Positions 8,391 to 15,858 of a DNA stretch of 19,121 nucleotides are shown piece after piece. The DNA lies in assembly GCA_018816605.1 (NCBI GenBank), contig JAHIVS010000535.1:1-19121 (forward strand). Reading direction: 5' to 3'. Below the pieces are notes generated by a model. That model searched no databases. It saw only the letters and a list, made by a program, of their open reading frames with translations, and was not told the origin of the DNA. This DNA comes from Pseudomonadota bacterium. Lineage in GTDB: Bacteria > Desulfobacterota > Desulfobacteria > Desulfobacterales > Desulfobacteraceae. The first letter of the stretch is position 1. The number at the start of each line of letters is the position of its first letter. A program made the translations under genes and the position numbers.

Positions 8391-8672
8391 TCATACAAAT
8401 CATTTTTAAATTATCGTTAAATAGAAATGAATATTTCATAATATGTCATATATATCATGTGCAGTAATTCGATAAGTGAAACCGATTGATTTCACGCCTG
8501 CATTTAATATAGCATTAGCCATAATTAACTATTTTTATAATTAAAAAATTAGCAAAAACATTCTTTTTTAAAGCAAATGAAAGCCTTGCTTTTTATGAAA
8601 TTTTCATATATATCATTGGCACTTATTGTTTTTAATAAAATCGGAGGGATTAGAATTTTTCATACATATCAT
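8391..8672. repeat. Four copies of TCATAYAWATCAT in two equally spaced pairs (putative operators)
   Basis: The 13-bp motif occurs at 8391-8403 (TCATACAAATCAT), 8446-8458 and 8604-8616 (both TCATATATATCAT) and 8660-8672 (TCATACATATCAT), all in the same orientation. Each copy is itself a TCAT-N5-TCAT direct repeat. Starts are 55 bp apart in the first pair and 56 bp in the second. The last copy overlaps the AraC-family start codon. Direct-repeat half-sites are usual for AraC-family regulators, so autoregulation with DNA looping is a reasonable inference. The first pair is about 300 bp upstream of the transporter gene. Confidence 0.6.
8570..8592. other. Hairpin in the AT-rich divergent region
   Basis: AAAGCAA (8570-8576) and TTGCTTT (8586-8592) form a perfect 7-bp inverted repeat with a 9-base loop, flanked by T-rich sequence on both sides. 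It lies between operator-like copies 2 and 3. It could be a weak terminator or attenuator ahead of the AraC-family gene. Nothing else in the 8089-8670 gap looks like a gene; it is strongly AT-rich. Confidence 0.3.
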
Positions 8673-9531
8673 GGCTAATCGTTCAATAAAAGAATGCAAT
8701 GGGTCAAAGATAGTGCATGAGATCGCATCTGCCCAATATTTTTCCAGGGTATTGATGTTGTCCGAAGCTTCAAAATCCTATGGTGATCAGATCCTTTTCA
8801 GTTATCCCTTTTACAGAATAGTCATTTGCTACTCTGGCAATGCTGAATTTACCGTGATGAAAGAGGGGCAGCCGGCGATTATAGGACTATCACCTGGGGA
8901 AGCTATGATTATTGTACCAGGGGCCTGGGTCAGAAGTATTAACCAAAAGCCCTATGAAACATGTGGCGTGCTTTTGCGGGAGCAGTCAATGGATCTCTTT
9001 ACCAATGATCATCTTTGCCGCCACAGACATCGGTCCATGACACCCATCCGCTATGTAAAAGAGGAGCTTCATATCCTGTTTAAACAGGCTGTTGAATTCT
9101 CAGGCAGTGAAAAATTGTTGCAGCAATATGCCCGGCTGATATGGACTCATATTGATGAAATTATTAAAAAACACAATCTGCCATCAGGATCCCATGGAAC
9201 ATTTATAAGGGTGAAATCCTATGTGGGCAAACACTTTCAGTTTGGAATAAACAGAAAAATTGTTGCCGGGGAATTGGGCTTGAACCAGGATTATCTCAAT
9301 GCCCTCTTTCATCAGTTTACCGGGCTGAGTTTTACCGAATATATTGTGAAGGTAAAGCTGGAAAAAGCAAAAGATATTCTACGAGATAAGAGTCTCTCCA
9401 TTGCCCAGGTCAGCAAGGTGTGCGGCTTCAACTCCAACACCTATTTCGGTCGCCAGTTCAAAAAATATTATGGCATGACCCCCCTGGTATACCGAAAATC
9501 ATTGTCATTATTCAGCAAAAAACTGCCTTGA
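8671..9531 (+). CDS. AraC-family transcriptional regulator with N-terminal cupin-like sensor
   Basis: The protein is 286 residues from the ATG at 8671. Residues about 40-115 form a beta-rich, cupin-type ligand domain (SGNAEFTVMKEGQ, then SPGEAMIIVPGAWVR). Residues 178-275 are the two helix-turn-helix units of the AraC/XylS fold: IVAGELGLNQDYLNALFHQF, then IAQVSKVCGFNSNTYFGRQF followed by the typical YGMTPLVYRK ending. The frame also opens at a TTG at 8626 but no ribosome binding site precedes it. The ATG has GGAGGG 22 bases upstream, further than usual, so translation may be weak. A repeated operator-like motif overlaps the ATG. It is divergent from the amino-acid transporter and upstream of the Tct operon, so either could be the target. 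Confidence 0.85.
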   Translation: MANRSIKECNGSKIVHEIASAQYFSRVLMLSEASKSYGDQILFSYPFYRIVICYSGNAEFTVMKEGQPAIIGLSPGEAMIIVPGAWVRSINQKPYETCGVLLREQSMDLFTNDHLCRHRHRSMTPIRYVKEELHILFKQAVEFSGSEKLLQQYARLIWTHIDEIIKKHNLPSGSHGTFIRVKSYVGKHFQFGINRKIVAGELGLNQDYLNALFHQFTGLSFTEYIVKVKLEKAKDILRDKSLSIAQVSKVCGFNSNTYFGRQFKKYYGMTPLVYRKSLSLFSKKLP

Positions 9532-9595
9532 CATGGGGGTACAAGTCAAACCCAATTATCCCCTGAAGCATCCGTGATAATTTTTTTCAAAGGAC

Positions 9596-9601
9596 TTGAC
9601 A
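9596..9601 (+). promoter_or_regulatory. Possible -35 element of the gntR-tct operon
   Basis: A consensus TTGACA stands 87 bp before the gntR ATG. At 17 bp spacing the -10 position reads AATGGT, a poor match, so an activator may be needed or the promoter is elsewhere. The 151-bp gap between the AraC-family gene and gntR otherwise contains only the tandem repeat described separately. Confidence 0.25.
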
Positions 9602-9628
9602 AAGAATTACTTATCTGGAATGGTGAAT

Positions 9629-9666
9629 TTTAAAAGAACTAACTTTAAAAGAACTAACTTTTAGTT
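9629..9666 (+). repeat. 15-bp tandem repeat plus inverted repeat before gntR (putative GntR operator)
   Basis: TTTAAAAGAACTAAC is repeated exactly at 9629-9643 and 9644-9658. The end of the second copy also forms an inverted repeat, AACTAA (9652-9657) and TTAGTT (9661-9666), with a 3-base centre. It ends 16 bp before the gntR ATG, where autoregulatory operators of FadR-type repressors are often found. Binding by this GntR protein is inference. Confidence 0.5.
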
Positions 9667-9682
9667 GCGCCAGAGGAGAGAG

Positions 9683-10399
9683 ATGGAAAACGCACTCCAG
9701 GATGGGATAATTCGTAAAGAACGAATATCAGACCAGATTAAATCCATATTAAAGCAATCCATTCTGGACGGACATTTCAAACCTGGAGACAAATTTCCCC
9801 CTGAAATTGAAATCGCCCAGAAATATAATGTGAGCAAGGTTTCTGCCCGGGAAGCATTGCGGGAAATGGAATCAGAAGGACTGATTCAAAAAAAAAGGGG
9901 GGTATTCGGCGGCAGCTTTATTGCCGAGCCCGGTTCTGAAAAGATGGTGGATGTGGTCATTAACTCCTATCTGTTTGGCGGCATCAGCGCCAGGGATCTG
10001 GCCGAATTCAGACGGATTCTTGAACCCGGGCTTGCAAAGCTTGCTGCGAAAAGACGGACCACGAAAGATCTGGCCGCCATGGAACTGTGTATCCATGATA
10101 TTGAAGCATCCATTAATGAAGGCCATCCGGATCAGACAAAAGCCATCGGATTTCATCGCCTGATTGCCGATGCCTGTCACAATCCATTCATCAGCAGTCT
10201 GATGGAAGCGCTGGTCAGTGTGTTTCAACAGGTGCTGGCCAAAACCCCTGATTTAAAAACAGCTCAAAAAGACCTTCACTACAATCAATTGTTTCTTGAC
10301 TGCATTCGACAACGGGATGGAAAAAGAGCTGAGCAGGTGATGGAACAACATTTTGATACCCTGGAAGAGATCATCCGAGAAAAAGAGGGAAAAAAATGA
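9683..10399 (+). CDS. GntR-family regulator, FadR/FCD type
   Basis: This 238-residue regulator has a winged helix at residues 15-82 (ISDQIKSILKQSILDGHFKPG, then VSKVSAREALREMESEGLI) and a helical FCD effector domain at about 105-232. Probable metal or ligand residues of the FCD pocket include His158 (GFHRLIADA), His199 and His223 (MEQHF). FCD regulators usually sense organic acids and repress their own catabolic operon. The ATG at 9683 is chosen because GAGGAGAG lies directly upstream; the frame opens 18 bases earlier at a TTG. It is the first gene of the tct operon, 42 bp before tctC, with a likely operator just upstream. The operon's substrate is probably the effector. Confidence 0.92.
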   Translation: MENALQDGIIRKERISDQIKSILKQSILDGHFKPGDKFPPEIEIAQKYNVSKVSAREALREMESEGLIQKKRGVFGGSFIAEPGSEKMVDVVINSYLFGGISARDLAEFRRILEPGLAKLAAKRRTTKDLAAMELCIHDIEASINEGHPDQTKAIGFHRLIADACHNPFISSLMEALVSVFQQVLAKTPDLKTAQKDLHYNQLFLDCIRQRDGKRAEQVMEQHFDTLEEIIREKEGKK

Positions 10400-10441
10400 A
10401 TGGGACCCATTAAGCAAAAACTATATATAAGGAGAATTGCA

Positions 10442-11395
10442 ATGAAAAAAATCATCATCCGTCTTATGTTCAGTGCCCTTGTTTTGACCCTGGTTGTTCC
10501 GGGAATATCGTTTGCCGCATGGCCGAAAAAACCCATACAGATCATTATCCCCTGGCCGGCTGGCAATGATCCCTCCACAATGGTTGCCACGTCCATGGCA
10601 CCGCTCATGTCTGCAGAACTGGGTGTGCCTGTGAAGGTGGTGAACAAACCCGGCGGAGGGGCGGTGTTGGCGACCAACGAACTTAAAAACAGCCATCCCG
10701 ACGGATATACCATGGGGTTGATATCCATCGGCCCCATGATCACCCAGGTTCTCAGGGGCAAGACCCCTTATAAAAACCAGGATCTGCGACCCCTGGGTCT
10801 TGTCTGGTCTTCTCCCTTTACACTGGCCTGCCGGGCAGATGCGCCCTATAATAATTTAACGGAACTATCCGCCTATGGGAAAACCCATGATTTAAAACTG
10901 GCACATTGGGGATTGGGTGCCGTCCCCACCTTAATTGCCATGAATGCCGCCAAAATCGGTGGGTTTGCATGGAAAGAAACCGCATATAAAGAGTTGAATC
11001 CCCTGCTGATCATCAAAGGAGATGCGGACGTGATAACCTTTTCAACCCCGGGGATCAAAGATTATGTGGAAGCCGGGAAAATGAAAATCCTGGCCTGCAT
11101 GCTGCCCCAGCGCCTTGACCAGTATCCCGATGTACATACCGTGGCCGAAGACGGATTCGGGGACGCCTATTCCATATGGTTCGGTGCCTTTGTTCCGGCT
11201 GCCACACCCGATGAGATCGTCACACGGCTCAGTGATACCTTTTTCAAGGTCATGGCCATGCCCAAAATCCAGGAAGTGATCAAAAACGTCGGGGTGATTC
11301 CACACCCCACGGGTCCGGAAAAGGCCAGAAAGCAGATGGACAGCGAACTTAAAAATTTTGGTACGATCATGAAGGATCTGAAGATCATTCAATAG
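10442..11395 (+). CDS. tctC: Tripartite tricarboxylate transporter substrate-binding protein TctC (Bug family)
   Basis: The 317-residue protein has a clear signal peptide (MKKIIIRLMF, hydrophobic core, cleavage probably ISFA|AWP near residue 25), so it works in the periplasm. The mature start, AWPKKPIQIIIPWPAG, is the hallmark of TctC/Bug proteins, which bind carboxylates through a strand-end loop. KPGGGAVLATNEL and HPDGYTMGL are further family motifs. The ATG at 10442 has AAGGAG at 7 bp and gives the signal peptide; an in-frame ATG at 10400 would add 14 residues and disrupt it. The ligand cannot be read from the sequence. tctB follows after 16 bp. Confidence 0.94.
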   Translation: MKKIIIRLMFSALVLTLVVPGISFAAWPKKPIQIIIPWPAGNDPSTMVATSMAPLMSAELGVPVKVVNKPGGGAVLATNELKNSHPDGYTMGLISIGPMITQVLRGKTPYKNQDLRPLGLVWSSPFTLACRADAPYNNLTELSAYGKTHDLKLAHWGLGAVPTLIAMNAAKIGGFAWKETAYKELNPLLIIKGDADVITFSTPGIKDYVEAGKMKILACMLPQRLDQYPDVHTVAEDGFGDAYSIWFGAFVPAATPDEIVTRLSDTFFKVMAMPKIQEVIKNVGVIPHPTGPEKARKQMDSELKNFGTIMKDLKIIQ

Positions 11396-11411
11396 ATCCA
11401 CAAGGAGGATC

Positions 11412-11906
11412 ATGTCTGACAAAGCGTTTTCTTCAAGCCGGGTTCATGACCTTTTGGGGTCTTTGCTGGGGGTGTTTGCCGCGTCCATGCTGATCTCTTG
11501 TCCTTGGCAGGTGGACACCTCCGGCCCCGACCCCTTTTACAAGGGTCCGTTGATATTCCCGTTGATTCTCTTTGGTTTGATCCTGGCGGGTTCTTTGCCG
11601 TCCATGTGGCGGTTGTGCAAGCCTTCACTGAATGCATCCTGGTATCTGGACGGACAGGGGAAATCCTTAAAAAGCATGGTCATCCTGGGACTGTTGATCG
11701 TCTACCTGGCAGGCCTTATGGTGATCGGGCTGGAAGTTTCCACCTGGCTGTTCCTGGTCATTGCCTTGAAGTTTGTAAAACAGGACTCCCCTTTAAAAAT
11801 CACCCTGATTCCGTTACTTATCACCTTGATTCTATTTTTTATTTTCAAAATATTCCTGGATGTATGGTTCCCTGAACCGCTCATCATGGGGATATTTCAG
11901 GAGTAA
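11412..11906 (+). CDS. tctB: Tripartite tricarboxylate transporter small membrane subunit TctB
   Basis: The protein is 164 residues with about four membrane helices (around residues 16-32, 46-64, 82-108 and 130-152), the arrangement of TctB. The loop GPDPFYKGPLIFPLILFG between helices 1 and 2 resembles the family's conserved glycine/proline loop. TctB pairs with TctA in the inner membrane and receives substrate from TctC. AAGGAGG precedes the ATG. The gene ends 3 bp before tctA, and the tctA ribosome binding site lies inside its last codons, so translation is likely coupled. TctB sequences vary widely; position between tctC and tctA is strong support. Confidence 0.9.
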   Translation: MSDKAFSSSRVHDLLGSLLGVFAASMLISCPWQVDTSGPDPFYKGPLIFPLILFGLILAGSLPSMWRLCKPSLNASWYLDGQGKSLKSMVILGLLIVYLAGLMVIGLEVSTWLFLVIALKFVKQDSPLKITLIPLLITLILFFIFKIFLDVWFPEPLIMGIFQE

Positions 11907-11909
11907 ACC

Positions 11910-13403
11910 ATGGTTGAAAATTTACTGGCCGGTTTCTGGGCTGCCACCTCTCTTTCCAATCTGGCTGCATTGTTTTCCGGCACCCTTGTGGGAATCATTG
12001 TGGGGATTCTGCCGGGCCTGGGTCCCATGGTCGGGATGGTGGTATTGTTGCCCTTCAGCTTTGCCTTCCCGCCGAATGTAGCCCTCTCCCTTCTTTTGGG
12101 CGTGTTTTGCGGGGGATACTATGGCGGCGGAATCCCGGCGATCCTCCTGCGGACACCCGGGGTGCCCTCTTCCCTGGTGACCAGTTTTGACGGCTATCCC
12201 CTGACCCAGAGGGGCGAAGCACAAATTGCGCTTTCCGCGGCATTGCTGGGATCTTTTGGCGGTGGGATAATCAGTGTTCTGATCCTGATTTTTCTGGCCC
12301 CTGTCCTGGCCCATGTGGCGGCCAGTTTTGGACCGCCCGAATATTTTGCCGTGGCCGTGTTCGGGGTCGTGTTGGTGGTCATGGCTTTCCGGGCCCAGTT
12401 GGGACGGGGCATTATGCTGTTGGGGTTGGGGTTCTTTTTTTCAACCGTGGGCATTGACGGCACCACCTTAAGCCAGCGGTTCTGCTTTGGAACCCTTTCC
12501 ATGCAGAACGGTCTGGATATCGTTCCCATTTGTCTCGGGCTCTTCGGTATCGGCCAGACCCTGATCCTGGTGGAACAGGAGATCATGAAAACCCATGACA
12601 TTCAATTGAGTCGCTCATCCCTTGATTTTTCCAAACTCTGGAAGGTGTTGAAATATTGGAAAACCCTGATACGCTCCAGTGTCATCGGTACTTTTGTGGG
12701 GCTTTTACCCGGTACGGGTTCCATCCTGGCCTCATTTCTCTCCTATGATGTGGCCAAACGGCTGTCAAAGGACAAATCGCTTTTTGGAAAAGGAACCCCC
12801 GAAGGATGCCTGGCAGCAGAAGCCGGGAACAATGCCGTGCCGGCCGGGGCCATGATTCCGCTTCTCACCCTGGGTATTCCGGGAGATGCATTGAGTGCGG
12901 TGCTCCTGGGCGTTTTTACCATTAACGGCATATACCCGGGGCCCCTGCTCCTTATCAAAGAGCCGGTTCTGATTTCCACCCTTTATATCTCCATGCTGTT
13001 CATCAATATTGCCGCATTTGTCATGCTGATTGTCTGGCTGCGGCCATTTGCCATGATTGTAAAAGTGCCGGGCCGATTACTGGCAGTGGTGATAATGGTT
13101 ATTTCAGTGGTGGGGATTTACGCCGTCAATACGCGGTTGTTTGATGCCGGGGTTGCCATTGCCATGGGGGTTCTCGGCTATGCCCTGCTGCGAATGAAAT
13201 GGCCCATTGTCAATCTTGTTATGGGAGTGGTTCTGGGTGAAATCATGGAAAACCGGCTGAGGCAAACCTTAAGCCTTGGCGACGGCAGTCTCTGGATTGT
13301 ATTCCAACGGCCCATCAGCCTTTTTCTGATCGTCTTAACCTGTCTGATCATCATTGTCCCCTTTGTCCTGGATGCCAGGAAAGCAAAAAAGAAAATAGTA
13401 TAA
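11910..13403 (+). CDS. tctA: Tripartite tricarboxylate transporter large permease TctA
   Basis: The 497-residue polytopic membrane protein is the ion-coupled channel of the TTT system. The conserved TctA motifs are present: GIIVGILPGLGPMVGMVVLLP near residues 28-48, GGYYGGGIPAILLRTPGVPSS near 68-88 with its DGYPL sequel, and a second inverted copy, GTFVGLLPGTGSILASFLSYD near 260-280, followed by GNNAVPAGAMIPLLTLGIPGD. These two LPG-containing regions form the substrate site. About 11-12 helices are apparent. It is followed after 26 bp by the arylsulfotransferase-like gene, which suggests that the imported compound is the substrate or regulator of that protein. Confidence 0.96.
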   Translation: MVENLLAGFWAATSLSNLAALFSGTLVGIIVGILPGLGPMVGMVVLLPFSFAFPPNVALSLLLGVFCGGYYGGGIPAILLRTPGVPSSLVTSFDGYPLTQRGEAQIALSAALLGSFGGGIISVLILIFLAPVLAHVAASFGPPEYFAVAVFGVVLVVMAFRAQLGRGIMLLGLGFFFSTVGIDGTTLSQRFCFGTLSMQNGLDIVPICLGLFGIGQTLILVEQEIMKTHDIQLSRSSLDFSKLWKVLKYWKTLIRSSVIGTFVGLLPGTGSILASFLSYDVAKRLSKDKSLFGKGTPEGCLAAEAGNNAVPAGAMIPLLTLGIPGDALSAVLLGVFTINGIYPGPLLLIKEPVLISTLYISMLFINIAAFVMLIVWLRPFAMIVKVPGRLLAVVIMVISVVGIYAVNTRLFDAGVAIAMGVLGYALLRMKWPIVNLVMGVVLGEIMENRLRQTLSLGDGSLWIVFQRPISLFLIVLTCLIIIVPFVLDARKAKKKIV

Positions 13404-13429
13404 TTTGAGATTTTAAAAGGAGTATTTAA

Positions 13430-14869
13430 ATGACCTATCCCAGTATATATCCGACCGGAACCACCCTGTATCTTCCTGAAAAATGTTTTAACGGCTATCC
13501 CCTTCTCCCGGCCAAGGAGCTGGGCGCACTTTTGATTGATATGAACGGCGGGGAAGCCAAGCTCTGGAAAGGATTGCAGGGGTTTCCCAATAAACTGCTC
13601 CGGGACGGTCATGTCCTCGGGCATACCGGGGAAAGATCCACCAAATTCGGCATGCAGGATTACCGGGACCTGGTCCAGGTGGATTGGGACGGCAATGTGG
13701 TGTGGAAATTCAACGAATACGAATATATTGAAGACCCGGGAGAAGATCCCCAGTGGATGGCCCGGGCCCACCATGATTACCAGCGCCAGGGAAATCCCGT
13801 GGGATATTATGTGCCGGGTATGGATGGGGCAATTGACAAGGGAAACACCCTGATCCTGGGCCATAAAAACCTTATCTGCCCTGCCATATGCGACAAAAAT
13901 CTGCTGGATGATACCATCTATGAAGTCTCCTGGGAGGGGGATATCCTGTGGGAGTGGGTCTGCAGCGAACATTTTGACGAATTCGGGTTCCGGGAAGACG
14001 CAAAGAACGTTCTATCCCGTGATCCGAACATGCGGCCCTGCGGCGGCGGCATGGGCGACTGGATGCATTTAAATGCCATGTCCCTTCTGGGACCTAATAA
14101 ATGGCATGATGCAGGGGATGCCCGATTTCATCCGGACAATATCATTGTGGACGGCCGGGAAACCAACTTGATTTTTATCATTGATAAAGAGACCGGAAAG
14201 GTGGTGTGGAAAATCGGCCCCTACTATGATTATACCCCGGAAAAGAGTCTGGGGTGGATCATTGGTCAACACCATGCCCACATGATCCCCAGGGGCCTGC
14301 CAGGGGAGGGCAACATTCTGGTCTATGACAACGGCGGCTGGGCCGGTTACGGCCCCTGTCATCCGGGAAGCCTTAACGGCACCAAAAATGTATTGCGCGA
14401 TTATTCCCGGGTCCTGGAATTTGACCCTGTGACATTAAAAATTGTCTGGCAGTTTACGCCCCAGGAGGCAGGACTGGTTCACCCCACGGACAGCAACCGG
14501 TTTTACAGCCCGTTTATCAGTTCCGCCCAGAGACTGCCCAACGGCAACACCCTGATCACCGAAGGCAGCGGGGGCAGAATCATTGAGGTGACCGCAGATC
14601 ATGAGCTGGTATGGGAATATATCTCTCCCTATTGGGGCAAACACTTTAAAATGAACATGGTATACCGGGCCTATCGCTACCCTTATGATTATGTCCCCCA
14701 GGTGGAAGCGCCGCATCAGATTGCCATCCCCCCATTGGATGTTACAAGTTTCAGGGTCCCCGGGGCAAGTCCCAAAGGTCCTCGGTCGGAAGTGATGGTC
14801 GAAGGAGTGGTGCCCTATCAGACTTCCTCTGCCCTGTGCGTGATATCCGACACAGATCATGCCAAATAG
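13430..14869 (+). CDS. Arylsulfotransferase (ASST)-like beta-propeller protein, cytoplasmic
   Basis: The protein is 479 residues and resembles PAPS-independent arylsulfotransferases, which move sulfate between phenols. Five or more propeller-blade repeats of the type GNVVWKF are visible (about residues 88, 171, 257, 336 and 391). Family active-site blocks are DWMHLNAMS (His213), QHHAHMIP...GNILVYDNGG (His281/His282), SRVLEFDP (Arg327) and SAQRLPNGNTLI (365-376). Unlike periplasmic AssT there is no signal peptide: the N-terminus MTYPSIYPTGTTLYLPEKC is hydrophilic. The loop expected to hold the sulfohistidine nucleophile reads EGSGGRIIEVT with no histidine (from remembered family features, not an alignment). 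It may therefore be a binding or differently acting propeller. AAAGGAG precedes the ATG. It lies in the tct operon, 14 bp before the glutaredoxin-like gene. Confidence 0.8.
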   Translation: MTYPSIYPTGTTLYLPEKCFNGYPLLPAKELGALLIDMNGGEAKLWKGLQGFPNKLLRDGHVLGHTGERSTKFGMQDYRDLVQVDWDGNVVWKFNEYEYIEDPGEDPQWMARAHHDYQRQGNPVGYYVPGMDGAIDKGNTLILGHKNLICPAICDKNLLDDTIYEVSWEGDILWEWVCSEHFDEFGFREDAKNVLSRDPNMRPCGGGMGDWMHLNAMSLLGPNKWHDAGDARFHPDNIIVDGRETNLIFIIDKETGKVVWKIGPYYDYTPEKSLGWIIGQHHAHMIPRGLPGEGNILVYDNGGWAGYGPCHPGSLNGTKNVLRDYSRVLEFDPVTLKIVWQFTPQEAGLVHPTDSNRFYSPFISSAQRLPNGNTLITEGSGGRIIEVTADHELVWEYISPYWGKHFKMNMVYRAYRYPYDYVPQVEAPHQIAIPPLDVTSFRVPGASPKGPRSEVMVEGVVPYQTSSALCVISDTDHAK

Positions 14870-14883
14870 GAGAACAAAACACC

Positions 14884-15702
14884 ATGAGGTTTCAGCTTTT
14901 CACGGCGACCGGATGCAGCCGGTGCAATATCATTAAATCCTTTATGGACACCCATCAGATTGCCCATGAAGAACTGGACATCAAAACCAATGGAAAAGAT
15001 GCCTTTAAGGTTTTTTACCGGGAAAACCGGCCGGATATTTTCCGGGGGGAAGAGGGGGTGGAATTTCCCATTTTGTTTGCCGGTCAAAAAATTTATCAGG
15101 GGGTTGGCATCATCCTGGCCTCGCTTATGGCCGATGACCGGCTTGACGGGTTCGTCACCAGAAGTCAGTTGAGCCACGGCTGGATCAGCGGGTTGACCCT
15201 TTCGGCAAAACCGCTCTCGGATGGCAGGGAGTTTCTGTGTCTCCTGAGGTTTCTCAAAGAGGCGGGGCTGATGATTCAATTGGAAACGGACGGACGAAAC
15301 AGCCTTGTCCTGGAAACCATTTTAAAGGAAAAACTGATCCATGACCTGGTATTTCGACTGCGCGGTCCGGCCCAATTGTATGAACCTTTGACGGGTATGG
15401 CTTTAAGCCAGGAAGAACTGGTCCACAGCCTTTCCCTGTTAACCGATTCTATTAAATATAAAATTGTTCTGCCCCTGTCTGCACTGATCCGAACCACCGG
15501 AGAAGAGGGGTATCTGACCCCGGAGGAAGCCGCCGGAGCAGCAGCGTTCGTGGTCTCGGCAACCCACAACAAAAAACATCCATTTTTCATTGAGCCGGTT
15601 CTGCCGGCCGCAACATATAATATCCCCCCATTGCCGCCCGCTGCCTTGTTTAAATACAGAACCGCATGCCGGCGCCATCTGCTGTTATGTGAAATTTTAT
15701 AG
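14884..15702 (+). CDS. Glutaredoxin domain fused to a radical-SAM-like barrel lacking its cluster cysteines
   Basis: The protein is 272 residues from an ATG preceded by AGGAG at 11 bp. Residues 1-85 form a thioredoxin fold: MRFQLFTATGCSRC with redox motif Cys11-x-x-Cys14, and a cis-proline-type EFPILF (60-65). Residues 100-205 read like the later strands and helices of a PFL-activase-type radical SAM barrel: ISGLTLSAKPLSDGREFL (like SGGEPL), LLRFLKEAGLMIQLETDGR, LIHDLVFRLRGP, then LTGMALSQEELVHSL. No CxxxCxxC motif exists; the remaining cysteines are 119, 262 and 269. The barrel comparison is by eye. The gene is last in the tct operon, so it may keep the sulfotransferase-like protein or its substrate reduced. 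It could also be a standalone redox adaptor. Confidence 0.65.
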   Translation: MRFQLFTATGCSRCNIIKSFMDTHQIAHEELDIKTNGKDAFKVFYRENRPDIFRGEEGVEFPILFAGQKIYQGVGIILASLMADDRLDGFVTRSQLSHGWISGLTLSAKPLSDGREFLCLLRFLKEAGLMIQLETDGRNSLVLETILKEKLIHDLVFRLRGPAQLYEPLTGMALSQEELVHSLSLLTDSIKYKIVLPLSALIRTTGEEGYLTPEEAAGAAAFVVSATHNKKHPFFIEPVLPAATYNIPPLPPAALFKYRTACRRHLLLCEIL

Positions 15703-15743
15703 GATAAGACCTTGCTTTTTTAACTGAAATCATCGGAAACTCG

Positions 15744-15780
15744 AAAGTCCTGCCAATTCGATGAATGGTCAGGGCTTTTT
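15744..15780 (+). terminator. Rho-independent terminator of the tct/ASST operon
   Basis: AAAGTCCTG-CC pairs with GG-T-CAGGGCTTT across an AATTCGATGAAT loop (one G-T pair, one bulged T) and runs into TTTTT at 15776-15780. It lies about 40 bp after the last gene of the operon. The remaining sequence to 15858 shows no gene. Confidence 0.8.
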
Positions 15781-15858
15781 GAAAAATAATCTGGAGACGT
15801 TCTACTCTCCCAAATTGCCAATTTTATAACCACCATCGACACTAAAGAGCAAAACATA

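Noticed and set aside
8015..8467. 150-codon open frame on the plus strand across the divergent region
   Set aside because: It overlaps the transporter N-terminus antisense, lacks a good ribosome binding site and has no recognisable composition or motif.
8476..8495. GTGAAA-N8-TTTCAC dyad resembling a CRP/FNR site
   Set aside because: The spacing between GTGA and TCAC is wrong for the CRP family, and there is no FNR TTGAT-N4-ATCAA pattern.
8617..8622. TGGCAC resembling a sigma-54 -24 element
   Set aside because: The required GC about 10 bp further on is absent (TT instead), so the -12 element is missing.
9528..9550. TTGAC/GTCAA short stem after the AraC-family gene as a terminator
   Set aside because: Only 5 bp of stem, a long loop and no T-run directly following.
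13178..13972. 264-codon open frame antisense to tctA and the ASST-like gene
   Set aside because: It is a shadow spanning two well-supported genes on the other strand, with no family resemblance.
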